DNA of 32,797 bases from JBBTQZ01 sp964489135. GTDB lineage: Bacteria; Patescibacteriota; Minisyncoccia; Phycocordibacterales; WO2-35-19. This document shows, in pieces, positions 7,835 to 15,049 of the stretch; the stretch's first letter is position 1, and each line of letters opens with the position of its first letter. A model generated the notes under the pieces. That model saw only the letters and a program-made list of their open reading frames with translations, was not told where the DNA came from and searched no databases. The DNA lies in assembly GCA_964489135.1 (NCBI GenBank), contig CAZAXK010000006.1:1-32797 (forward strand), written 5' to 3'. The translations under genes were made by a program, and so were the position numbers.

Positions 7835-8283
7835 AAAACCAGTCATAGTTAGGCCTGCTCGAGTTAACAATAGTTCGCTCCCGTCAACTCCGCACCGCCA
7901 CTGTTGACCAGTCCTTGGGATGCTCTGGAGAAATCTAGGGCATCAGCAATTATACGTTCTTTTAATTTTAAATGTTTGGGTAGTGTTCAGTGGAGTTTTG
8001 TTGACTAAACTTGACCTATCCGCAGTACGGGGTGCTTCAGAGAAATTTGAAGCACCAGCACTCATAAATTTTCTTCCTCTGCTGAGTCCGGTTCAGCTCG
8101 GTAGTCTATGCTCGAGTTGGCTATACCTGTCTCGGCTATGGTGGACTGCGGGGTGGGGATCTAAAAAATCCCCACCAAATAATTTGCTCTTTCATAACTC
8201 GGCTTCATAACAGAAGTACCCGGTAAACAATAGCTAACTGCAGTAGAGTGGAGCAACCCACGCTATTGTATACCCCTCTGCGG

Positions 8284-8318
8284 AAGGGAGACCCAAAAGG
8301 TCTCCCTTTAAATTTTTA
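8284..8318 (+). terminator. Terminator closing array B
   Basis: Perfect 10-bp stem AAGGGAGACC 8284-8293 with GGTCTCCCTT 8299-8308, loop CAAAA, followed by TAAATTTTTA. Related in sequence to the terminators at 3187-3217 and 7758-7797, so both arrays end outward in the same type of hairpin. Confidence 0.7.
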
Positions 8319-8340
8319 TAAAGACATTGGTTGATACGCG

Positions 8341-8612
8341 CTTCGCAAACCCCCAACACTAAGCTAAGATGCCAGACGGTAGCAAAAATGCTATCATTAG
8401 ATTGACAATTTAATAACAGCTTCGGAAAGAAGCCAACCTAACCCCTAAATTCTTAGGATATGGTTGAACAACCCCACCACAGGTGTAAAAACCTCCTAGT
8501 CAGGAGTACCTGTGGTGGGTCCTATCGGGAAACCGGTAGTGGGTAGCTAAGCTACCGCCTGGCTAGGAGATTTTTGCAATTTCTCTAGCTAGTAAAAACC
8601 CACCACAGAAAT
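8341..8612 (+). ncRNA. Structured RNA or leader upstream of the HNH gene, with alternative pairings
   Basis: A gene-free 270 bp dense in stems. Hairpins include GGTAGCA/TGCTATC (8379-8396), GCTTC/GAAGC around GGAAA (8420-8434) and CCTAA/TTAGG (8437-8457). CCCACCACAGGT (8473-8484) pairs perfectly with ACCTGTGGTGGG (8508-8519), enclosing CTCCT/AGGAG. The same 3' arm, CTGTGGTGGGT (8510-8520), can instead pair perfectly with ACCCACCACAG (8598-8608). This second pairing would enclose a stem closed by a GAAA tetraloop (8523-8539), GGTAGC/GCTACC (8542-8556) and GCTAG-GAG/CTC-TAGC, and ends only 4 nt before the HNH start codon. The two folds exclude each other. It may be a translational switch for the HNH operon or an independent RNA; no known riboswitch class was recognised. 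Confidence 0.55.
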
Positions 8613-9050
8613 ATGAATTTCGAATACCCCGAAGATCGGGAATTTTTCGCACAACTTCTCTGTAATGGAGATGTCGAAAAACTAGATAAAAATTTCAAAG
8701 AATACTTTGATTTTAGACATCCGGCTATTAAGAGGTGGGAGTTTAATAAAACGAGGAAAAAAGTATTAAAAGAACTTATTGAAAAATATGGAGAAAACTG
8801 TCAGTTAAAAATCCACCCTGAATGCAGTAAAGTTAAAAAGTTTGAACCTGATCACATAATTCCTCTTTCTACCAATGAGCTGAATAAAAAGTTCCGACAT
8901 ATGGAACGAACTTCTACCGAAAAAGTCCCAGCTCAAAGCTTTGGCTCCAACCATTCAAAAAATTTGATACTAGCTTGTAGTAGGTGCAATGCGTATAAAA
9001 AGCATAGGTTTTTGGAGAGCGGGATTTTAAAGCGAATTTTGCCTTTTTAA
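8613..9050 (+). CDS. HNH endonuclease
   Basis: 145 residues. The HNH core follows the zinc-type layout: CQLKIHPEC...FEPDHIIPLS with the catalytic DH, then SKNLILACSRCNAYKKHRF, the Asn-containing part and second Cys pair. It nicks or cuts DNA using a metal ion. It opens an AT-rich gene cluster with a methyltransferase and a Z1-domain ATPase, so it is probably the restriction nuclease or a nicking partner. The start ATG lies 4 nt after the arm of a potential long stem at 8510-8608, so translation may depend on RNA folding. No Shine-Dalgarno is evident. Confidence 0.85.
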   Translation: MNFEYPEDREFFAQLLCNGDVEKLDKNFKEYFDFRHPAIKRWEFNKTRKKVLKELIEKYGENCQLKIHPECSKVKKFEPDHIIPLSTNELNKKFRHMERTSTEKVPAQSFGSNHSKNLILACSRCNAYKKHRFLESGILKRILPF

Positions 9051-9083
9051 GTTTTTCCGAAAGAGTTATAATTTATACTAATT

Positions 9084-10397
9084 ATGAACATCAAATCCTC
9101 AACAGTACTGGGTTATTTTGAGGGGCTTAAAACCTCTCAAGACTGGTCTTTTTCAGAATTTCAGAGGGTTGAAACGACAAAATTAAGCCATAGCTACCAC
9201 AGATACCCTGCAAAATTCATCCCCCAACTTGTAGATAAACTAGTATCTAAATATACCAAGAAAGGAGAGATTGTTTGTGATCCCTTTGGTGGATGCGGCA
9301 CAACACTCGTTCAATCAAAGGTTGATGGCAGAAAAAGTATTGGATTTGATATAAATCCTGTAGCTAAATTAATTACAGATACAAAAACTAGGGCTATTAA
9401 CCCTAAAAAACTTGAGGTATCAAAAATACTTTTTAACAAAAAATATAAACTATTCAAAAACCATAATTTCAATAAATCTCACAATGAAAGGATTTATTAT
9501 TGGTTTGATAAAACCATCATCAAAAAGCTAGACGCGATTTATATCAGCATCTTAAAAATAGAAGACAGCGAATCAAAAAGATTTTTTCTCTGTGCATTTT
9601 CACACATTCTAAAAAATTGCTCTCGTTGGTTGATGAAAAGTATTAAGCCAACCATAGATCCAAATAAAAAATATCCAGAGCCGATTACCATTTTCCTACA
9701 GCACCTAGAATCAATGATCAGAAAAAATGAAGTTTATTATTTTTTACTTAAAGAATCTGGTCGTCTGAATATTCCGGCAAAAATGAAGTTATGGAGTTCG
9801 ACTAAAAAATTACCGTTAAAAAATAACAGCATTGACCTTATTGTAACTTCGCCTCCATATGTCACTTCGTACGAGTATGCCGATTTGCACCAGTTATCAC
9901 TACTTTGGTTTGGGGGCGATAATAAACATTTTAAAAATTGGGACAGATTTATAAATCATTATTTTGATTTCAGAATGCAGTTTATCGGTAGTAGCTATAA
10001 ATCATTGACTACTAGGGAATTTAAGAGTAAAGTCGCGGAAGATATAGTCTTTAAACTTAGCCTACAAAGCAGAAGTTTATCAGAAAGTGTTGCTAGTTAT
10101 TTTTCTGATATGAGATTGGCTTTTACAGAAATGCATAGGATCTTAAAACCGGGTAAAAAGGTCTGCATAATTATAGGTAATACAGAGTTAAAAGGGGTCC
10201 CCATACTAAATGCTCAGGTGGCTACTGAACAAATGCTGAATATTGGGTTCCGCAAATTTGACCTAATTAAGAGAGAAATCTCAAGCAAGATGATTACTCC
10301 TTGGAGGGATAAAAAAACAGGAAAGTTTACAAGTAAATCAAACCCTAGCAAAAAAAGAGCTTATGAGTACGAGTATGTAATAGTGATGCAAAAATAA
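9084..10397 (+). CDS. DNA methyltransferase, N4-cytosine type
   Basis: 437 residues. The AdoMet-binding motif DPFGGCGTT (about residues 66-74) precedes the catalytic motif TSPPY (about 256-260). SPPY is typical of N4-cytosine methylases, and this motif order is the alpha-type arrangement. The N-terminal SHSYHRYPAKFIPQLV is common in such enzymes. It would methylate host DNA to protect it from the partner nuclease. A TATAAT at 9067-9072 could drive it separately from the HNH gene. The Z1 gene follows after 2 bp, indicating co-transcription. Confidence 0.9.
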   Translation: MNIKSSTVLGYFEGLKTSQDWSFSEFQRVETTKLSHSYHRYPAKFIPQLVDKLVSKYTKKGEIVCDPFGGCGTTLVQSKVDGRKSIGFDINPVAKLITDTKTRAINPKKLEVSKILFNKKYKLFKNHNFNKSHNERIYYWFDKTIIKKLDAIYISILKIEDSESKRFFLCAFSHILKNCSRWLMKSIKPTIDPNKKYPEPITIFLQHLESMIRKNEVYYFLLKESGRLNIPAKMKLWSSTKKLPLKNNSIDLIVTSPPYVTSYEYADLHQLSLLWFGGDNKHFKNWDRFINHYFDFRMQFIGSSYKSLTTREFKSKVAEDIVFKLSLQSRSLSESVASYFSDMRLAFTEMHRILKPGKKVCIIIGNTELKGVPILNAQVATEQMLNIGFRKFDLIKREISSKMITPWRDKKTGKFTSKSNPSKKRAYEYEYVIVMQK

Positions 10398-10399
10398 AT

Positions 10400-12247
10400 A
10401 TGTTTAACATCAGCGAACTCAAAAATAAAACCAGCAAACACACTCGTTATAGACGGCAACTTGAGCGTATTACAGCAAAAAATGGTTTTACCCAAAATAT
10501 AGAGCAGGCAGTAGAGGGTGCTGTAAAAAATATAAATAACAGTTGCAGATCTTTCGTAATATATGGCGAACCACAAAGCGGAAAAACAGAGATGATGATA
10601 ACCTTAACTGCTCGTTTACTAGATGAAAATTTTAAAATAGTAGTTGTTCTACTCAATGATAGTGTTCAGTTGTTAAACCAAAACCTTGAGCGATTCAGAA
10701 GATCAGGAATTGATCCCGCACCAAAAAATTTTAGTGAAATTCTTGATCCTGTGGTAACGATTGGAGAAAGTGAGTGGGTTTTATTTTGCAAAAAGAATTC
10801 AAAAGACCTGCAAAAATTGATACATAAAATAGGTGGCGTTGGGAATAAGGTAATTATTGATGACGAAGCAGATTATGCCACTCCAAATTCTAAAGTTAAC
10901 AAAGGAGAAAAGACAAAAATTAACGCATTAATAGAGGAGTTAATCGGCAAGGATGGTATTTATATAGGCGTAACTGCTACTCCGGCTAGATTAGATTTAA
11001 ACAATACTTTTAGAAATGAAAATGAAAAATGGGTGGATTTTCCTCCACATCCACTTTATAAAGGTCAGAGTACCTTCTTTCCAACATCCCTAGATAATGG
11101 TTCTATAGAATTTAATCTCAACCTTCTACCTGATACGGATGATACACCAAAATACTTACGAGAGGCCATTTTTGGATTTTTAGTGAATGTATCGCACCTA
11201 AATCTGACAATTAATTTAGATGGTGAGAAAAATTATTCTATTCTTATACACACCAGCGGTAAAATGGCTGATCATAGTAATGATTATAAGGAAGTGGTGA
11301 AGCTATTTACTATTCTCAACAATGAAGGAGACGATAAATTTGAAAAATACTACAAACGAATATGGGAAATCGCTAAAGAACGGCATCCTGGTGAGGAAGA
11401 TGAAATTACAAAATACATACTTGATAATAGAAACAGGAATACCATAGTGGTTATGAATAGCGACACAGATAAAAATGTTGTTGATTATAACAGTGCCACA
11501 AACCCATCAACTCTATTTACTGTCGCAATCGGTGGAAACATTGTCTCCAGAGGGGTAACCTTTGATAATCTGCTTTCAATGTTTTTTACTCGAGATGTAA
11601 AGCATAAAATTCAGCAGGATACATATATACAGAGAGCTCGTATGTTTGGATCTCGTGGTAGATATTTACCTTTTTTTGAATTGCATATTCCAGAAAAATT
11701 ATATGTTGATTGGCATAAGTGTTTTGTATTTCATAAACTTTCACTAGATTCAATCAGATCCGGGAATGGTTCTCCTGTGTGGTTGGAAGATACCAGGGTG
11801 TCTGCTGTTGCAAGCGGAAGTATAGATAAAACGACCGTTTCTTTTGATAGTGGCGAAATGAGTTTTGAACTGTTTGATTATGATGAAAGCATTGAGAAAA
11901 TTGTCACTGGCAATCAAATAGGTAGTGAGAAATTAAGCACATTAGCCCAACTACTAGGAAAAAGAAAATTGCCAGATTTTCTTTTGAACTATATAAATCA
12001 TTTTAGCCCAAACGGCGATGAATCCATTGCTGTGCATCCATCAAAAACAAGTGCTGGGTATAAAGATGCTGACCAAGATAAAATCGAACGCGCCCGAGGA
12101 TTTATTGGCAACTTTGATTTGAAGCGCGATAAATATCCAAACGCTATCCACCATATAATGATCTTGTTTAATAACCAAGGTAAAGGTCGTATTTTCTACA
12201 AATACGATGGAAATATAAAATTCTTGAAAAATCTCAAGAAAAAATAA
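10400..12247 (+). CDS. Z1-domain helicase-like ATPase (restriction-modification associated)
   Basis: 615 residues. Walker A GEPQSGKTE (56-64), Walker B IIDDEAD (about 153), a TATPAR motif (about 193), then SRGVTFDNLLSMFFTRD and QDTYIQRARMFGSRG, hallmarks of the Z1 domain found in helicase-like subunits of restriction systems. These proteins occur with methylases, nucleases and sometimes MutL-type ATPases, and are thought to act as the motor of the restriction complex. Position between an N4C-type methyltransferase and a small conserved partner, with 1-2 bp gaps, supports this role. Strongly AT-biased like its neighbours. Confidence 0.88.
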   Translation: MFNISELKNKTSKHTRYRRQLERITAKNGFTQNIEQAVEGAVKNINNSCRSFVIYGEPQSGKTEMMITLTARLLDENFKIVVVLLNDSVQLLNQNLERFRRSGIDPAPKNFSEILDPVVTIGESEWVLFCKKNSKDLQKLIHKIGGVGNKVIIDDEADYATPNSKVNKGEKTKINALIEELIGKDGIYIGVTATPARLDLNNTFRNENEKWVDFPPHPLYKGQSTFFPTSLDNGSIEFNLNLLPDTDDTPKYLREAIFGFLVNVSHLNLTINLDGEKNYSILIHTSGKMADHSNDYKEVVKLFTILNNEGDDKFEKYYKRIWEIAKERHPGEEDEITKYILDNRNRNTIVVMNSDTDKNVVDYNSATNPSTLFTVAIGGNIVSRGVTFDNLLSMFFTRDVKHKIQQDTYIQRARMFGSRGRYLPFFELHIPEKLYVDWHKCFVFHKLSLDSIRSGNGSPVWLEDTRVSAVASGSIDKTTVSFDSGEMSFELFDYDESIEKIVTGNQIGSEKLSTLAQLLGKRKLPDFLLNYINHFSPNGDESIAVHPSKTSAGYKDADQDKIERARGFIGNFDLKRDKYPNAIHHIMILFNNQGKGRIFYKYDGNIKFLKNLKKK

Positions 12248-12248
12248 A

Positions 12249-12725
12249 ATGATCAAGGAATTTGAGTTTTTTCATGGCATTGTTTTTGCACGAATACTCC
12301 ATGGAACTAATAAGGAGGTTAAAATAAAACCGTATCCTTCTCACGACAATGCTTCTTACGTCATAAATGATAGGGTTGGTATTTATATAAAATATTCTTC
12401 GAAGAGACTTACTCCTTGGAGATTTACCTTCAAAAAAGAACATCAGGATGAAATAGAGTTAATGCAGAAGGATTTAAAAGAAGTATTTTTATTGCTCATC
12501 TGTAATGATGACGGAATCGTTTGCCTAAGCTCGGCAGAGCTAAAACAGATACTAGATGATCAGCATGATCCAATAGAGTGGATTACAGCCAAAAGGCATA
12601 AAAGAGAGATGTATTCTGTAAAAGGATCCAATGGTAAATTAGGTTTTAAAATTGGCCCAAATGATTTTCCACATAAAATATTTGATGTAAACCACCCAAA
12701 AGGCATCCTGAGTTTCTTTAGATAA
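12249..12725 (+). CDS. Conserved small partner protein of Z1 restriction operon
   Basis: 158 residues. It begins 1 bp after the Z1 stop. The segments VGIYIKYSSKRLTPWRFTF, VFLLLICNDDGIVCLSS and NDFPHKIF form a pattern I associate with small proteins next to Z1 and methylase genes. The alternation of short hydrophobic strands with Asp and Lys could suit a PD-(D/E)XK-like nuclease core, but I cannot place the full active site. No membrane segment or signal peptide. Likely part of the restriction complex; exact role unknown. Confidence 0.6.
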   Translation: MIKEFEFFHGIVFARILHGTNKEVKIKPYPSHDNASYVINDRVGIYIKYSSKRLTPWRFTFKKEHQDEIELMQKDLKEVFLLLICNDDGIVCLSSAELKQILDDQHDPIEWITAKRHKREMYSVKGSNGKLGFKIGPNDFPHKIFDVNHPKGILSFFR

Positions 12726-12730
12726 CAATT

Positions 12731-13021
12731 ATGTCTAAAACTAAAGAAGAAATTTTGGAATACAGAGCTGAATTGGAAGCAGATATCAACGAGCTTTTAG
12801 AGGAAGCTGGTAGCGATTTTACACTGGATGATGTAAAAGAAATTATCTACAACGAAAAAGATACTGGCGATATGCAGAAAATCATAGCTATGTTTGATAC
12901 TGGAGAGACAGGTGCTCCAGAAATCGGCGAAGTGCTTGAGTTGGTTACCGACGCTTGGAACTATTTTCCTCACAAACTTCTTAACGGTCTTTCTCCAGCA
13001 GAAATGTCTTTGGAAAAATAA
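12731..13021 (+). CDS. Hypothetical acidic protein
   Basis: 96 residues, highly acidic, predicted mostly helical. The C-terminal AWNYFPHKLLNGLSPAEM resembles a short motif seen at the ends of several unrelated mobile-element proteins, but I do not recognise the family. It follows the Z1 partner gene by 5 bp and overlaps the next start by one base, so it links the restriction genes and the thermonuclease in one transcript. Confidence 0.6.
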   Translation: MSKTKEEILEYRAELEADINELLEEAGSDFTLDDVKEIIYNEKDTGDMQKIIAMFDTGETGAPEIGEVLELVTDAWNYFPHKLLNGLSPAEMSLEK

Positions 13022-13854
13022 TGAAGCCGCTCTACAAAAAACTATTATACGGAGGTCTTGGGTTACTGGCTGTTTTCTATACAATCGGTTCTTTTTCAAA
13101 TTCTGAAATTCCTCAAGCTAAAGAAAAAGTTGCAAATGTAATTGAGCCTGTATTAACTGAAGTACAAGAGGAAAAAGAGTCAGTTCAGCTATTCTCAGTA
13201 ATCAAAGTTGTTGATGGCGATACTCTAAATATCGACATGGATGGAAAATCTCAAACAATACGACTCATTGGTCTTAATACTCCAGAAACGGTTGACCCTC
13301 GGAAGCCGGTAGAATGTTTTGGAAAAGAAGCATCCAAGAAAGCTTCTGAATTTTTAGCTGGTAAAAAAGTATCTATTGAAAAAGACCCGAGCCAAGGAGA
13401 TTATGATAAATACCAAAGACTTCTTGCGTATGTATTTCTTGAAGACGGAACAAATTTTAATAAATGGATGATTGAGAACGGTTATGGATATGAGTATACC
13501 TATGATTTACCATATAAATATCAAGGTGAGTTTAAGCTAGTTGAAAGTCAGGCAAAATCTCAGAAGAAAGGATTGTGGGCTGATGGCGCATGCCAAGCTG
13601 AAAAACCAGCTCAAACTACCACACCTACCCCTAAACCAACTACTACAATTGTTCCTACTCCAACTCAACCTAAAACAGAAAGTAAACCAGTTCAGAATAG
13701 CAGTTATGTCTGCTCGTATAACACCTACAACTGTCCAGATTTTGCTACTCACGCTGAAGCTCAAGAAGTATTCGAAGCTTGTGGTGGAACGAGCAATGAT
13801 GTCCATCGTCTAGATCAAGACAAGGACGGACTGGCTTGCGAGACATTGCCATAG
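13021..13854 (+). CDS. Membrane-anchored thermonuclease with Excalibur calcium-binding domain
   Basis: 277 residues. N-terminal hydrophobic segment (about 8-26), probably a membrane anchor or uncleaved signal. A staphylococcal-nuclease domain spans about residues 60-190: VVDGDTLNI, TIRLIGLNTPE and a YDKYQRLLAYV segment with the catalytic Arg. A Pro/Thr-rich linker (about 195-225) follows, then an Excalibur domain (about 230-277) with paired Cys and the DQDKDGLACE calcium loop. It would degrade DNA or RNA outside the cytoplasm, for scavenging or defence. Start overlaps the preceding stop by one base. Possibly a host gene next to the acquired restriction island. Confidence 0.9.
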   Translation: MKPLYKKLLYGGLGLLAVFYTIGSFSNSEIPQAKEKVANVIEPVLTEVQEEKESVQLFSVIKVVDGDTLNIDMDGKSQTIRLIGLNTPETVDPRKPVECFGKEASKKASEFLAGKKVSIEKDPSQGDYDKYQRLLAYVFLEDGTNFNKWMIENGYGYEYTYDLPYKYQGEFKLVESQAKSQKKGLWADGACQAEKPAQTTTPTPKPTTTIVPTPTQPKTESKPVQNSSYVCSYNTYNCPDFATHAEAQEVFEACGGTSNDVHRLDQDKDGLACETLP

Positions 13855-14057
13855 ACTTTAGTAGACTCTTTTTTATAGTGTCTACTTTGTCTACTTTTAC
13901 CCCTACCAAGACGGGTCAATTAAGAGGTGGAAGGAATCTTCAAAAACACTTATACTGTCTACATCCAGCAAGTTCTGGACTATTCATGCCAGCCAACTCG
14001 TGCGGCGCTCGAAGAGCGTCGACGCAACGCTTTTTAAAGTCTGCATAGAGCGAAATT
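13855..14057. other. Intergenic region, no gene supported
   Basis: GTAGAC 13861-13866 pairs with GTCTAC near 13879-13884 around a T-rich loop, a possible weak terminator after the thermonuclease. A GC-richer stretch near 14000 has a small GCTC-GAA-GAGC hairpin. A reading frame through it has no family resemblance and is rejected. Confidence 0.35.
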
Positions 14058-15047
14058 ATGATCCCAGTTCAAAACCCGAAACATAAAATTATTATCGCGA
14101 TTTCTCTAATCGGGTTAATAATGATTGGTATTGTAATTTGGTATATAAATCGACCTCTGACATCAGATCGAGTGCGCGAGTTAACAACAGAAGAAATAAA
14201 TGCGAATTTGGAAGCAAACTCTCGAGCTATGGCATCCAGCTCTTCAGATTTTGCCCGAAGAATGGCTGTAGCAGAGCTACCAGGAATTGATGGCAGTAAT
14301 TACAGAAAAGATGAAAACCACGTATATTACGGCACTGATGAGATTCCTAATTCAGATCCAAATACTTTTGAAATAATAGATGAAAAATTTACCAGAGATA
14401 AAGCCCAGGTATACTCAGGGGGAAAGATCATTGATGACGCTGACCCTGTCACTTTTGTAAGACTCGGAACTAGCGGATATGCAAAAGACTCAAAGAATGT
14501 TTTTGCCGAAGTGGGCTGCGGAGGTAGCGGATACTCCATTGTATTCTGCTTTAGAAAAGTTGAAGGGGCTGATCCACGGACATTTAGATTCAATTCCATC
14601 AATATGCCCGTAGACAAGAATCATGTTTTCTATGGTGACAAGATCATACCCGAGGCTGATCCGATAACTTTTGCTGTGCATGATGGTGGTAAATACGGCT
14701 ACACCTACGGGTATGATAAAAGCAATATTTATATCAGAGGAGAAAATAGAATCGGAGTAATAAAAGAAAAATGTAATGAAGTTGATAATAAAGCAACTTA
14801 TTATTTGGGTGGGTACTACCTACGGTGTGACAACAAGATATACTATTTCGACACTTGGCTCACAGGCGCTGACCTTAAGACATTTAGGACCATAGGGGCT
14901 ACGAATAATTACGCCTTGGATTCAGAAACGGTTTACTTCGATGGGGAAGTCGTTGTCGGAGCCGATGCCACCACCTTTGATATCGGAGACGGTATAAATG
15001 CTAGGGACAAAAATTATACCTACCGATTTGGAAAGCGGGTAGAATAA
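14058..15047 (+). CDS. DKNYY-family membrane-anchored protein
   Basis: 329 residues. One membrane segment near the N-terminus (about 10-28), then an extracytoplasmic region built of repeated units of the type (K)DxxxVYYxGxxIxxADPxTF: for example KDENHVYYGTDEIPNSDPNTF, VDKNHVFYGDKIIPEADPITF and a late VYFDGEVVVGADATTF. This is the DKNYY repeat family, widespread as surface proteins of unknown function. About five to six repeats are visible. It ends 2 bp before the next gene and is probably co-transcribed with the Rossmann and CYTH proteins. Confidence 0.85.
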   Translation: MIPVQNPKHKIIIAISLIGLIMIGIVIWYINRPLTSDRVRELTTEEINANLEANSRAMASSSSDFARRMAVAELPGIDGSNYRKDENHVYYGTDEIPNSDPNTFEIIDEKFTRDKAQVYSGGKIIDDADPVTFVRLGTSGYAKDSKNVFAEVGCGGSGYSIVFCFRKVEGADPRTFRFNSINMPVDKNHVFYGDKIIPEADPITFAVHDGGKYGYTYGYDKSNIYIRGENRIGVIKEKCNEVDNKATYYLGGYYLRCDNKIYYFDTWLTGADLKTFRTIGATNNYALDSETVYFDGEVVVGADATTFDIGDGINARDKNYTYRFGKRVE

Positions 15048-15049
15048 AT

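Larger units (their letters stand above)
6806..8318 (+). repeat. Array B: twelve hairpin units, read rightward from the helicase gene
   Basis: Main hairpins at 6880-6909, 6999-7020, 7153-7172, 7258-7279, 7374-7400, 7528-7553, 7650-7677, 7763-7786, 7919-7944, 8031-8056, 8152-8176 and 8284-8308. Start-to-start spacing is 105-132 bp, rising to 154-156 bp in the three intervals holding a promoter. Most read GGGG(T)-stem-loop-stem-ACC followed by AGCAATCATAA or a close variant; stems covary. Each unit also has a variable stem-loop: AGACTTTG 6814-6821 with 6835-6842; AAGTGTGG 7597-7604 with 7629-7636 (24-nt loop); GTCAAC 7883-7888 with 7903-7908; and a 13-position stem 8222-8234 with 8262-8274 with one mismatch. 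Tag GTCCGGTT recurs at 7604 and 8086, with GTCCGGTA at 7359. Promoters and terminators divide it into about four transcripts. No protein-coding gene is supported. Confidence 0.82.

Noticed and set aside
6908..8210. ORFs of 67-109 codons crossing array B
   Set aside because: Same reasons as for array A; promoters and terminators fall inside them.
3187..8318. Canonical CRISPR array
   Set aside because: Units share structure but not an identical 24-40 bp repeat; spacing is over 100 bp and irregular, and no Cas1, Cas2 or Cas6 is present.
3187..8318. Integron cassette or attC array (some GTTAGGC and CCTAAC-like strings occur)
   Set aside because: Units lack ORFs and ordered attC boxes, and no tyrosine IntI integrase is seen.
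6806..8318. tRNA gene cluster
   Set aside because: Unit size is suggestive, but no T-loop, anticodon stem or acceptor pairing consistent with tRNA was found.
8341..8612. HEARO/omega-RNA with IscB-type protein
   Set aside because: Location before an HNH gene fits, but the protein is 145 residues with no RuvC or bridge helix, and sits in a methylase-Z1 operon.
8341..8612. Group I intron remnant
   Set aside because: Stems and a GNRA loop are present, but no P3-P7 core could be traced and no split exon is visible.
13836..14048. 70-codon ORF after the thermonuclease
   Set aside because: Starts inside the thermonuclease gene, no ribosome site and no recognisable sequence.
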